The notes under the pieces: model-generated
Databases searched by the model: none
What the model was told of the DNA's origin: nothing
What the model saw: the letters and a program-made list of their open reading frames with translations, nothing else
Translations under genes and position numbers: made by a program
From: Hymenobacter psoromatis
GTDB taxonomy: Bacteria; Bacteroidota; Bacteroidia; Cytophagales; Hymenobacteraceae
Assembly (NCBI GenBank): GCA_001596155.1
Contig: CP014771.1
Span: forward strand, 4,216,001-4,280,000
Direction of reading: 5' to 3'
Length of the DNA stretch: 64,000 nucleotides
Shown: one piece after another, positions 52,990-61,665 of the stretch
Position numbering within the stretch: position 1 is the stretch's first letter
Layout: every line of letters starts with the position of its first letter

Positions 52990-53781
52990 TCAGAGCTGGC
53001 CCACGAAGTTTTTCACCAACTCAAACACCTCCGCCGGCTTCTCGGCGTGCAGCCAGTGGCCCGCGTCGGGCACGGTCACCACCTGCGAATTGGGAAACAG
53101 CGCCGGGATGCCGTGTAGCTTGTCGTCGGGGGTGATGTAGTCTGACTTGCCGCCGCGCACGAACAGCGCCGGCTTGAGAAAAGGCTGGGCCGAAGTTATC
53201 GCCTCGCCCACATCAGCCAGGCGGGCCACCAGCCCCGGCAGGTTGATGCGCCAGGCAAAGGAATTATCCGCGCGCCGGTACAGATTTTTCAGCAAAAACT
53301 GCCGCACGCCCACCTGCGGAACGTGGGGCAGCAGCGCCGCCTCGGCCTGCTGGCGGCTCTGGATGGCGCCCAGGTCCACGGCTTGCAGGCCGGCCACGAT
53401 GTCTTCCTGGTGCTCCATGTTGGAAAAGCGCGGCGCAATGTCCATCACGATAAGCTGGGCCAGGCGCTGGGGGTAGGCCAGGGCCAGCGTCATGGCCACC
53501 TTGCCACCCATGCTGTGGCCCAGCACCGTGAGGCGGGAGGGGGGTAGGGCCAGGTGGTCGAGCAGCTCAGCCACATCCTGCGCCATGAGCGCGTAGCTGT
53601 GCTCGGGCGAGTGAAACGAGCGCCCGTGGTTGCGCAAATCGGCGCTCACGACGCGCAGGCCGGCCTCATCGGCCCAGCGCCGGGCCAGGGTTTGCCAGTT
53701 GTCGAGGGTGCCAAACAGGCCGTGCAGAATCACCAGCGGCGGGGCCGCCGCGTCGCCTTGGTCGAGGTAGTGCAACATCAT
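52990..53781 (-). CDS. Alpha/beta-fold hydrolase (YbfF-like esterase)
   Basis: The 263-residue protein is a small alpha/beta hydrolase. The oxyanion segment is HGLFGTLDNW, the nucleophile Ser is in LGHSMGGKVA, and the late DAGHWLH motif gives the catalytic His, with the acid Asp probably in GGKSDYITP. The MHYL..GLFG pattern resembles YbfF, an acyl-CoA or short ester hydrolase. The natural substrate is unknown. The first or second Met could be the start. It is the first gene of a two-gene operon with the membrane protein at 52073. Confidence 0.88.
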   Translation of the reverse strand: MMLHYLDQGDAAAPPLVILHGLFGTLDNWQTLARRWADEAGLRVVSADLRNHGRSFHSPEHSYALMAQDVAELLDHLALPPSRLTVLGHSMGGKVAMTLALAYPQRLAQLIVMDIAPRFSNMEHQEDIVAGLQAVDLGAIQSRQQAEAALLPHVPQVGVRQFLLKNLYRRADNSFAWRINLPGLVARLADVGEAITSAQPFLKPALFVRGGKSDYITPDDKLHGIPALFPNSQVVTVPDAGHWLHAEKPAEVFELVKNFVGQL

Positions 53782-53840
53782 GTCAAGTATCAGTTAGCCA
53801 GGAATAAGCAGGCTGTTTAAGAAGCAGAAAAAATTAATAG

Positions 53841-53935
53841 AACGTCCTTCCGAGCTTGCCGAGGAATCTCGCCCGCATCGTGGAACGAGGCCCGGACGAT
53901 TACGGGCGAGATTCCCCGGCAAGCTCGGAAGGACG
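53841..53935. repeat. Long intergenic palindrome, family A'
   Basis: The arms 53841-53875 and 53903-53935 match with one mismatch and contain GTCCTTCCGAGCTTGCCGAG and GAATCTCGCCCG. It lies between the hydrolase start and the end of the next gene on the same strand. Confidence 0.9.
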
Positions 53936-53991
53936 GGCTGACGACTTGCCGAATAGCGTTAGGGCAAACGCAGCGGATGGCTCGCTAAACG

Positions 53992-54588
53992 TCACACCCA
54001 CGCCCAAATGCGCCGCCGCTCCTGCACCACCACGCCGAAGTGGCGCAGGTAGCGCACCAGCGGCTGCATGTCGCTGAGCACGAGGCTGGTGAGCAGGATG
54101 TCGCCCTGGGGCAGGGGTAGGCGCAGGTACTCGTAGCGCCGCCAGAACACGCCCGGCCAGCGGCAGCGGCTCCACTCCACGGGCGCGGGGCCGGGCCAGC
54201 CGTGCCGGGCCGGGTCGTAGGCCAATATATCATCGAGAGCCACTTGCAGATGGCCGCCAGTGGGGTCAAAAATGAGCGTGGTAGCCGCGTTGAGGGTGTA
54301 GTAGCGCAGGTGCAGCAGCAGTGCTGGGGCGGCCAGTGCCAGCACCGCCAGCAGCAGCACCCAGGCCAGGCCGCGCTCCACGGGGGTAGGGGCCAGCAGG
54401 CCGGGGCCGGCGGCGGCCAGCGCCGTGCCCACCGTCAGCAGCGGCCACGTGAGCAGCGCCAGCTGCCGGGCCGGGGTAGGGCGGTAATACGTAGATTTCC
54501 TGCCAAAAAACGCCAGCGCCCAGCGCGCCAGCCCCAGCAGCACAACCAAAGTAATGGCGGTTTCGAGTAAGGAGCGGAGCGCGTTCAT
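53992..54588 (-). CDS. Membrane protein of unknown function
   Basis: The 198-residue protein has three helices (about 8-30, 42-62, 70-92). A soluble C-terminal part follows with a strand-rich core, which could be a pleckstrin-homology-like fold (YYTLNAATTLIFDPTGGHLQVALDDI). I recognise no family. Its ATG overlaps the stop of the GT4 gene by 4 bases (54585-54588), so the two genes are translationally coupled and probably form an operon. Confidence 0.7.
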   Translation of the reverse strand: MNALRSLLETAITLVVLLGLARWALAFFGRKSTYYRPTPARQLALLTWPLLTVGTALAAAGPGLLAPTPVERGLAWVLLLAVLALAAPALLLHLRYYTLNAATTLIFDPTGGHLQVALDDILAYDPARHGWPGPAPVEWSRCRWPGVFWRRYEYLRLPLPQGDILLTSLVLSDMQPLVRYLRHFGVVVQERRRIWAWV

Positions 54589-55796
54589 TGCCCCAAAATA
54601 CGGGCATAGACCGTCCCGAAGGCCCGCCCCACCGCCGGATAGCTGAATTTGGCCACGGCCCGCGCCCGCAGCGCCGCCGCGTCGAAGCGGCCGGCCGGGG
54701 CAGTGAGCACGGCGCGCAGGGCCTCGGCCAGGGCCGCTTCGTCGGCGGGCGGCACCAGCAGGCCGGCCTGGTCGTCGGGCAGTAAAAGCTCGGGCACGCC
54801 GTTCACGCGGGTGGCCACGGCGGGCAGGCCACTGGCTTGGGCCTCAATGAGCACGCAGGGCAGGTTTTCATAATTGGAGAACAGCACGAAGCAGCTGGCC
54901 CGCCGCATCTCCGCCGCCACCTGGGCCGAGGTGAGCTTGCCCAAAAACTCCACCGTGCCATCGGCCAGCAGGCCCAGGTCAGCGGCCAGCTGGTGCATCC
55001 GGGCCTCGGCCGGGCCGTAGCCAGCAATGCGCAAGTGCAGGCCGGGTAGGGGGGGGTAGGCGGCCCGCAGCCGGGCCACGGTGCGCAGCAGGCCGCTCAG
55101 GTTTTTGGCCCTTTCATTAAAAGCCGCCACGTTGAGCAGCCCGTAGCGGGTAGCGGGGTCAGTAGGCGGGTGAAATAGCTCAGTATCAACCACGTTGGGA
55201 ATAACCCGCGTATGGGCATTAACGCCGCCCAGCGCCGCCAGCGCCCGCCGCAGGTCGTCCGATACCGGCGTGTAGGCCGCCGCCTGCCGCACCAGAAAGC
55301 CCGCCAGCCAGCGCCGCAATCGGCCCAGCCGCTCCACATTGCCGGGCTGAAAAGCTGTCAAGTGCTCGGTTATCAAATAAGGAATGCCGTGCCACCGGCG
55401 CAGCCACCACGCCAGCGCGGCGGGCCGAAATAGGATGTGCGTATGCACCACGCTGGGCCGCGCCCCGGCCCAGTGCCGGCGCACCGCCCGCAGCCCACGC
55501 CGCTGGCACTCCAGCCACAGCCCCAGCTTCAGCAGCCGGTCGAGGGGGGGTAGGCTGGTGGGGCGGGCGCGGTAGTAGTAGCGCCAGGTGGGCACCGGCC
55601 CGCACAGGTCGTGGTCCTCCGCAATAAGGGTAGGGAGCGGGCCGCGCGCCACGGCCGCAAACACCACCGCCGACGCCGCCGGCCCGCCGCCGGGGCCGCC
55701 GTGCGCCGCGATAGCCGCCACGTGCCGCGCCACAAAGTCCCCGTCCTGGTCGTCGTAGCGGTGCGGGTACCACTTGGGCAGGTGCAGAATTCTCAC
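54585..55796 (-). CDS. Family 4 glycosyltransferase (GT-B)
   Basis: The protein has 403 residues from the GTG at 55794-55796 (reading MRILHLPKWYPHRYDDQ), which fits family starts better than a longer frame. The C-terminal Rossmann domain contains ERAKNLSGLLRTVA, GTVEFLGKLTSAQVAAEM, and the GT4 signature with the catalytic Glu pair as CVLFSNYENLPCVLIEAQASGLPAVATRVNGVPELL. It adds a sugar to a surface polysaccharide or lipid carrier in the cytosol. No other polysaccharide gene is adjacent except the coupled membrane protein. Confidence 0.93.
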   Translation of the reverse strand: MRILHLPKWYPHRYDDQDGDFVARHVAAIAAHGGPGGGPAASAVVFAAVARGPLPTLIAEDHDLCGPVPTWRYYYRARPTSLPPLDRLLKLGLWLECQRRGLRAVRRHWAGARPSVVHTHILFRPAALAWWLRRWHGIPYLITEHLTAFQPGNVERLGRLRRWLAGFLVRQAAAYTPVSDDLRRALAALGGVNAHTRVIPNVVDTELFHPPTDPATRYGLLNVAAFNERAKNLSGLLRTVARLRAAYPPLPGLHLRIAGYGPAEARMHQLAADLGLLADGTVEFLGKLTSAQVAAEMRRASCFVLFSNYENLPCVLIEAQASGLPAVATRVNGVPELLLPDDQAGLLVPPADEAALAEALRAVLTAPAGRFDAAALRARAVAKFSYPAVGRAFGTVYARILGQ

Positions 55797-55862
55797 GGAT
55801 TGCCGGCGGTTTGTGAATAAATGGAGACTACTATGTGGAAAACTGCCTTCCACCACCAAAAG

Positions 55863-55892
55863 TAAAGCCCGCCCTGGGTAGGGCGGGCTTTA
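55863..55892 (-). terminator. Terminator hairpin after the Oar-like receptor gene
   Basis: The 13-base-pair stem TAAAGCCCGCCCT (55863-55875) with its complement (55880-55892) closes on a 4-base loop. It lies 29 bases after the stop. The minus strand then reads ACTTTTGG, so the T run is short. Confidence 0.75.
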
Positions 55893-55920
55893 CAGCGCAA
55901 GCAGCGAATTCCCTACCCCT

Positions 55921-58900
55921 CTAAAACAGGTACCGCACGCCCAACTGCCCCTGCCAGCGCGAGGCCAGCTGGTCGATGGAGTAGGTGGCGGGGTTGCTGA
56001 AGGTGAAGGCCGGCCGGTTGAAGGTAGAAGAGTAGGTGCCCGACACGTTGCCGGCGGCATCGGCAAAAGCCACCTGCGTGAGGCCGGTGCCCAGCGTCGA
56101 GTTAAACGTGTTGGGCACGAAATACTGGCGGCCCCAGCTGCTGTTGATAAAGTTGCCGAAGTTGATGATATCAAACGAAAGCTGGATGCTGTGGCCGGTG
56201 GGCGTCACGCCCGCCTCGTTGGGCGTGAGCTTGCCGAGTTTGGCTTCCACCATCAGGCGCACATCGGCCTGGTTGTTCCAGGGCGTGCGGGCGGCGTTGC
56301 GCTCGGCATACTGGCCGCGGCGGGTGCTCAGATACGGGTCGTTGCTGATAAAGCTATTGAGGGCGGCGTACTGCGGGCCGTTATTTTCGGCCACGTAGGC
56401 GGCCGCGCTGCTGGCCCGCGACACGAGCACGATGTCATTGGCCGAGCCAGGGATGTAGGCCAGCTGCACGTTTTGCTGGCCGTTGCCCAGGAAGTTGTTG
56501 TTATAGACCCAGGTGTAGGGCGCGCCGCTCTGGTAGGTCAGCACCGAGGTCAGGTAGCCCGTGAAGCGCCCGTCGTTGGTCGATTTGTGCAGGTTGAGGC
56601 TGGCTACCACGCGGTGGCGCAGGTCGAAGTTGGAGTACGACAGGGCCGGGTTGTTCACGTTCAGGGCCGGGTTTAATTCCCAGTTGCTCTGCGGCGAGTT
56701 GCGAATGCCGTTGCTGATGTCGTAGCTCTTGCCGTAGGTGTAGGCCACGTTCACGTCGAGCAGCGTGTTCAAAGTCTGGCCCACCGAGCCGGTCAGCTGG
56801 TAGCGGTAGCCCTGGTGGGTGTTGGTCAGGAAAAAGGCGTTCGAGAAGCTGCTATTCACCTTGGTGCCGCCGTAGGGCGCGGCCACGTAGCGGGGGCTTA
56901 GGTTGGGGCCGTTGGCGCCGGTGCTGTTGAGCTGCGGACCGCCGTTGAAATACGTCACGTTGTCGGCCAGGTTGATGTTCTCAAACTTCACGTCCTCCAG
57001 GGTTTTCGTGTACAGACCCTCCACCGAAAAGCGGGTGCCCGAAGCCAGCTTCACGTCCAGGGCCAGGTTCGAGCGCCACACCTGCGGCATCTTGAAGTTG
57101 TTGTCAATCAGGTTCACCTCCGTCGTGCTCTGCGACGAGGCCGGCAGCTGGGCGTAGATGTTGTTGGGGTTCTGGTTGAGGTAATACTTGCCGGCCGTGG
57201 CGGCGGTAGTCTGAATGTTGTTTAAATCTACCGAGTTGAAATTCACGCCGTTGTTGTAGTAAGCGTAGCCAAACCAGGCAAACGGCACCCGGCCCGTAAA
57301 GATGCCCGAGCCGCCGCGCACCACCACCGAGCCATTGCCGTTCACATCATAGTTGAAGCCCAGGCGCGGCGACACCTGTGGCTTGCCCAAGTAGCCGTTG
57401 TTGAGGTCCTGCCAGGCCGTGTGCGAGTAGGTTTGGTTCAGGGTGCGCTGGTCGTTGGCGGGGTTGTTCACCAGGCCCGAGTTCAGGGACGGCTTGGTGG
57501 GTAGGGAGGCAATGTCGATGCGGATGCCGGGCGTGATTTTCAGGCGGTCCGTCACGTTCCACTCGTCCTGCAGATAGGCGCTGTAAAAGTTGATATTGAA
57601 CGCCGCCGACGGGTTATTATAGTTGTAGTCGTATGAGTTATCGGCCTTGTTATACGTGCCGCGAATACGGCTCGGCAGGTCGTTCAAAAAGTCGCTGGGG
57701 CTGTTGTACTCAATGCGGCCATTCCAGGAGTTGATGAAGCCGTAGTCGATGTGGTAAAACTCGTTGTGCGTGCCCAGCGTGAGGGCGTGCGAGCCGGCGT
57801 AGAAAGTCACGTTATCCGTTACTTCAAACGTTTTCTGGCGCTGGTTGAAAATGCTGGCCTCGCGGTCCGAGCCGAGCAAAATCTGGTTGCTACCCCCCCC
57901 GTAATTCTTGGTGGGGTCGGTGCTCACGTTGTTAATCTGCACCGCCGGAAACAGGTTGGCCTGCCCGCCAATCAGGTTGCGATAATCGTGAATGTTGGTG
58001 TAGCCCAGGATGAGGTTGTTGGCCAACTGGTTCGAGAAGTTTGACTTTACCTCCAGCACCGTCGAGTTCTGGATGTTGTTCTGCGTAAAGTCCTGCGAGC
58101 CAAACTTAAACAAGCTGCCCGAGCGCTCCAGGTTGGTCGCTTCGGCCTTGATGAAATTGTGGCGCAGTGCAATGCTCGTCTTGTCGTTCAGGTTCCAGTC
58201 GAGGCGGCCAAAAATCTTGTTGCTGTTGGCGTAGATGTTATAAGCACCGTAATCGCCCACGTTGTAGCTAGCGGTGCCGAGTGTGCCATCGGCGTTCTTA
58301 ATGGTGTAGCTGTTGAGCTTGGCCGCGATTTGCTGGGCCAGGTCCACCGTCACGGGCGAGCCGGGCGTGCCGGCGGCGTAGAACTGCGGCTCGGTGCGGC
58401 GGGCAACCTCAGCATTCACGAAGAAAAACAGCTTGTTCTGAATAATCGGCCCACCCAGGCGGAAGCCCGTCTGGTAGTCATGGTACGACGAGCCGATTTT
58501 CGAATTGGTGCCGTCGATGCTCTTGCCCGTAATGGCCTGGTTGCGGCCGTAGCCGTAAATGGAGCCGTGGAAGTCGTTGGTGCCCGAGCGCGTCACGGCG
58601 TTTATCGAGCCGCCCGTGAAGTTGCCCAGCTTCACGTCATACGGTGCCACCGAAGCCTGAATTTCCTGGATGGCATCGAGCGAAATCGGGTTCGAGCGGG
58701 CCGAGCCGCCGGGCAGGCCGCTGGTGCCGCCCTGCCCGCCCAGCGAGGGCGAAAAACCGATGGCGTCGTTGTTTACGGCCCCGTCGAGGGTGATGTTGTT
58801 GTAGCGGAACGAGCTGCCCGCGAACGAGTTGTTCGAGTTGCGCGGGTCGAGGCGGGTAAAGTCCTGGATGCTGCGCGAGATGGTGGGCAGCTGCTGCAAC

Positions 58901-59337
58901 TGCTCGCGGCCGATGTTGGTGCCCGCGCCGGTTTTGGTGGCCTGCGTGCTGCCCACCACCACTACCTCGTTCAGGGCCTGGGCCTCGGCCGCCAGCTCAA
59001 AGTTGAGGCGCGTGGTGTTGCCCAGCGTCAGGAATACGTTGTTGATTACCTGCTCCTTATAGCCTACGTAAGTTACCGTTACGGTGTAGGGGCCGCCGGG
59101 CGCCAGGTTCGGGATGGTGAAGCGGCCGTCGGTTTCGGTGGCGGTGCCGCGCTTGCTGCCGGTCGGCACGTGGGTGGCCACCACCGTCACGCCAATCAGG
59201 TCTTCCTTTTTATCTGAAATGACCTTGCCGCTCAGGGAGGAGGTCGTGACCTGCGCCGAGGCCAGCTTGGCCAGCAGCAGCAGGATAAACAAGATTGCCA
59301 ACCGCGTAGCGGTCCGGCTCAACGTAAGAGTGCGCAT
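55921..59337 (-). CDS. Oar-like TonB-dependent outer-membrane receptor
   Basis: The protein has 1138 residues from ATG 59335-59337. The signal peptide (1-29, ends KLASAQ) is followed by a carboxypeptidase-regulatory domain (about 35-110), the plug (about 120-250: EVVVVGSTQATKTG, IQEIQASVAPYDVKLGNF, GGSINAVTRSGTNDFHG) and a large beta barrel that ends LGVRYLF, with the terminal aromatic residue for barrel insertion. The plug pattern and the NPISLDAIQEIQ segment match the Oar group, which transports peptides or other cargo without a SusD partner. No lipoprotein gene follows, in contrast to susCD. An alternative start 10 codons upstream adds no signal-like sequence. Confidence 0.93.
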   Translation of the reverse strand: MRTLTLSRTATRLAILFILLLLAKLASAQVTTSSLSGKVISDKKEDLIGVTVVATHVPTGSKRGTATETDGRFTIPNLAPGGPYTVTVTYVGYKEQVINNVFLTLGNTTRLNFELAAEAQALNEVVVVGSTQATKTGAGTNIGREQLQQLPTISRSIQDFTRLDPRNSNNSFAGSSFRYNNITLDGAVNNDAIGFSPSLGGQGGTSGLPGGSARSNPISLDAIQEIQASVAPYDVKLGNFTGGSINAVTRSGTNDFHGSIYGYGRNQAITGKSIDGTNSKIGSSYHDYQTGFRLGGPIIQNKLFFFVNAEVARRTEPQFYAAGTPGSPVTVDLAQQIAAKLNSYTIKNADGTLGTASYNVGDYGAYNIYANSNKIFGRLDWNLNDKTSIALRHNFIKAEATNLERSGSLFKFGSQDFTQNNIQNSTVLEVKSNFSNQLANNLILGYTNIHDYRNLIGGQANLFPAVQINNVSTDPTKNYGGGSNQILLGSDREASIFNQRQKTFEVTDNVTFYAGSHALTLGTHNEFYHIDYGFINSWNGRIEYNSPSDFLNDLPSRIRGTYNKADNSYDYNYNNPSAAFNINFYSAYLQDEWNVTDRLKITPGIRIDIASLPTKPSLNSGLVNNPANDQRTLNQTYSHTAWQDLNNGYLGKPQVSPRLGFNYDVNGNGSVVVRGGSGIFTGRVPFAWFGYAYYNNGVNFNSVDLNNIQTTAATAGKYYLNQNPNNIYAQLPASSQSTTEVNLIDNNFKMPQVWRSNLALDVKLASGTRFSVEGLYTKTLEDVKFENINLADNVTYFNGGPQLNSTGANGPNLSPRYVAAPYGGTKVNSSFSNAFFLTNTHQGYRYQLTGSVGQTLNTLLDVNVAYTYGKSYDISNGIRNSPQSNWELNPALNVNNPALSYSNFDLRHRVVASLNLHKSTNDGRFTGYLTSVLTYQSGAPYTWVYNNNFLGNGQQNVQLAYIPGSANDIVLVSRASSAAAYVAENNGPQYAALNSFISNDPYLSTRRGQYAERNAARTPWNNQADVRLMVEAKLGKLTPNEAGVTPTGHSIQLSFDIINFGNFINSSWGRQYFVPNTFNSTLGTGLTQVAFADAAGNVSGTYSSTFNRPAFTFSNPATYSIDQLASRWQGQLGVRYLF

Positions 59338-59517
59338 AGAAAGGGGGTTAGGCCAATGCTGCCGCAAAGGTCCCCCGGCTTCTTCACCTGCCAGTCAGGT
59401 TGTCGGTTATCAAATCGTTGGTAATCAGCAAGCGACGTAACACTGACGTAACGTTGCGCTGGCTAGCCCGGCCGGCTAGCGCGGTTTCCAAGCTAGGGTG
59501 TCTGCGGGCTGCCAGCT

Positions 59518-59549
59518 TTTGGGCCGGCCGGCATTTACCGTTACTTTTG
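59518..59549 (+). promoter_or_regulatory. Promoter of yicC
   Basis: TTTG at 59518-59521, a 20-base spacer and TACTTTTG at 59542-59549 fit the Bacteroidota consensus. It precedes yicC with a leader of about 160 bases. Confidence 0.7.
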
Positions 59550-59717
59550 GCGGCTTGCACCCACACTTCTTAATTAGTGTAGCGTGGCATCCGCCCGGCC
59601 CTACCCCCCCTCATCGGGCCGGGTCGCTGGTTGGGCCAAATGTGCCCGTTTGGGTGGTCTGGCCCTTATTTCTTCGTCCTACTTATTCTGGCTGGCGCAG
59701 CTAGCTCCCTGATACTC

Positions 59718-60626
59718 ATGCTACTTTCCATGACCGGCTTCGGCCAGGCCCACCGCGACACCGACCGCTACACCGCCACGGCCGAGCTGCGCTCGCTCAA
59801 TTCCAAAACCCTCGACCTCACGCTGCGCCTACCCCGCTTTCTGCAGGCCCACGAGTTAGAGATTCGCCAGCAAATCACCAAAGCCCTGCTGCGCGGCAAG
59901 GTCAATTTTAACCTCGATTTCAGCCGCCCGGCCAGCACCGCCGCCGCGCCGGTCCTCAACCTCGTGGCGCTCAAAGCCGCTTTTCACGAGTTGCAGCGCA
60001 TCGCCCAAAGCCTGGGCCTGCCCGTGGGCGAAGCGACGCTGCTGGCGGCCCTGCGCCTGCCCGGCGTGGTGCCTACCCCCTCCGAAGCGGCCCAAGCCGC
60101 CCAGACCGAGGCCGGCGCCGACGAGCCCACCTGGGCCGAGCTGCAGCCGCTGCTCACCGAAGCGCTGGCCGCCATGCAACAGTTTCGCCAGGATGAGGGC
60201 CAGACCTTGCAGCAGGAAATTCTGGGCTACGTGGCCACCATCCGGCAGCAGCTGGCGGCCGTGGAGCTGCACGACCCCCAGCGCGTGGCCAACGTGCGCC
60301 AGCGCCTGGCCGCCCACCTCGCCGACCTCACGCAGCACGAGCAGTTCAACGCCACGCGCTTCGAGCAGGAAGTTCTGTATTATATCGAGAAGCTCGACAT
60401 TGCCGAAGAGAAAGTGCGCCTGGCCGCTCACCTTGATTACTTCGAGCTGGCTACCCGGCAGCCCGACGAGGCCGTGGGCAAGAAGCTGGGCTTCCTAGCC
60501 CAGGAAATCGGCCGGGAAATCAACACGATAGGGTCAAAAGCCAATGATGCCACGGTGCAGCATCTGGTAATAGGGATGAAGGAGGAGTTGGAAAAAGTCA
60601 AAGAACAACTCAACAATATTCTCTAG
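59718..60626 (+). CDS. yicC: YicC-family protein (putative endoribonuclease)
   Basis: The protein has 302 residues from ATG 59718 (MLLSMTGFGQAHRDTDRY). Earlier in-frame codons are not part of the family. YicC family marks are SMTGFG, ELRSLNSKTLDLTLRLP, KALLRGKVNFNLDF and the C-terminal LGFLAQEIGREINTIGSKAND. YicC in E. coli is linked to RNA decay and stationary-phase growth, and recent work treats it as an RNase. In the YicC family the gmk gene often follows, but here the next gene is a small secreted protein 324 bases away. Confidence 0.93.
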   Translation: MLLSMTGFGQAHRDTDRYTATAELRSLNSKTLDLTLRLPRFLQAHELEIRQQITKALLRGKVNFNLDFSRPASTAAAPVLNLVALKAAFHELQRIAQSLGLPVGEATLLAALRLPGVVPTPSEAAQAAQTEAGADEPTWAELQPLLTEALAAMQQFRQDEGQTLQQEILGYVATIRQQLAAVELHDPQRVANVRQRLAAHLADLTQHEQFNATRFEQEVLYYIEKLDIAEEKVRLAAHLDYFELATRQPDEAVGKKLGFLAQEIGREINTIGSKANDATVQHLVIGMKEELEKVKEQLNNIL

Positions 60627-60950
60627 GAAAACTAAAAGTGCAAGTTGATTTCGTGAGATTTTCAATAAAAATCACTGTATCTTTCCGCGCCAAAACTGTA
60701 ATTTTCCGATAAAACCACAAATATTTACACACCTGAAACATCTTGGTTTCATTAATTTATTCTTTAATAAACAACTGATAACTTAGTAATTTTCAGTAGG
60801 TTGAATAAATTTAATAATTATCAGAAAGGCCCCTAAGCTACTTTTTTTTAAAGTTGGTCGAGTTAAACAAAAGCTGGATTCCGGGTGTAACTTAGATGCC
60901 CAGAAGGCGCTGACAGACCAAAATCTCTTTACCATTTTTATCATACTCTT
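60627..60950. other. AT-rich intergenic region
   Basis: It has 324 bases with far lower GC than the rest of the window, including runs of A and T. No gene is visible. It probably holds the promoter of the next gene, but I found no exact TAnnTTTG box. TATCTTTC at about 60678 is a partial match only. Confidence 0.5.
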
Positions 60951-61493
60951 ATGAAGACATTAGTACTTTCATTGCTGACTTGCTGCGCGAGCCTGCTGAT
61001 GGCAGCCCGCCCGGCCGCAGAGATTGAGTTGATAAAGAAGCGGGTGCTGAGTGAGCGCGTCGAAGTGCTCATTCCGAAAGGCTTTGAGGTGATGACCGAG
61101 CAGCAGATGGACTTCACCTATGCGCACGCCAGCAGCCGCCCAAGTGTAGTTTTCACGAACAACAACTTAGTGTCACTGGCCTTCAACTACTCCGATAACG
61201 AGGCTGACCAGGACATGGTGGAAGTGTACGAAACCAATTTCGCCAAAGCCTACCACAAGCAGTATAAGCAAGCTACTTTCTTCAGCGAAGGCGTGAAGGA
61301 GGTGAGCAGCCGCAAGGTGGGCTTTATCGAGTATATGAAGCCGGAAATGGGCCACGAGGTGTACACGCTCGTGTTTTTCACCGACGTGCAAGGAAAGCTG
61401 CTCATCTGCACCTTCAACTGCGCCGACCGCCAGAAGCCCGAATGGGAGCCCCTGGCTAAAAAGATTATGGCCTCGCTGAAAGCCAATAGCTAA
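60951..61493 (+). CDS. Secreted protein of unknown function
   Basis: The 180-residue protein has a signal peptide (1-19: KTLVLSLLTCCASLLMA). The mature part is a mixed alpha/beta protein (VLIPKGFEVMTEQQM, SVVFTNNNLVSLAFNYSDN, SSRKVGFIEYMKPE, KLLICTFNCADRQKPEWEPLAKKI), resembling DcrB/Mog1-type small domains. The resemblance is weak. The AT-rich upstream region and a terminator downstream suggest a single-gene unit. Confidence 0.65.
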   Translation: MKTLVLSLLTCCASLLMAARPAAEIELIKKRVLSERVEVLIPKGFEVMTEQQMDFTYAHASSRPSVVFTNNNLVSLAFNYSDNEADQDMVEVYETNFAKAYHKQYKQATFFSEGVKEVSSRKVGFIEYMKPEMGHEVYTLVFFTDVQGKLLICTFNCADRQKPEWEPLAKKIMASLKANS

Positions 61494-61629
61494 CCGCCCA
61501 AGCAGCCCCGCGTGAACGATTATTTGTGACGAATAGGTTATGAATGGCCGCGCCATCCTGCGAAAGCAGTCCGGCGCAGGTCGAATTAGAAAATTAGTCT
61601 ATTTTTACGAATAAGATTATTTTATGGGT

Positions 61630-61665
61630 TGAGCCCCGGCCGATTATCGGCCGGGGTTTTTTATT
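61630..61665 (+). terminator. Intrinsic terminator overlapping the VanZ-M28 stop codon
   Basis: The stem CCCCGGCCGA (61634-61643) with its complement ending 61656 is followed by a run of six T. It serves the gene ending at 61493. The stop codon of the minus-strand VanZ-M28 gene (61644-61646) lies in the loop. Confidence 0.85.
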
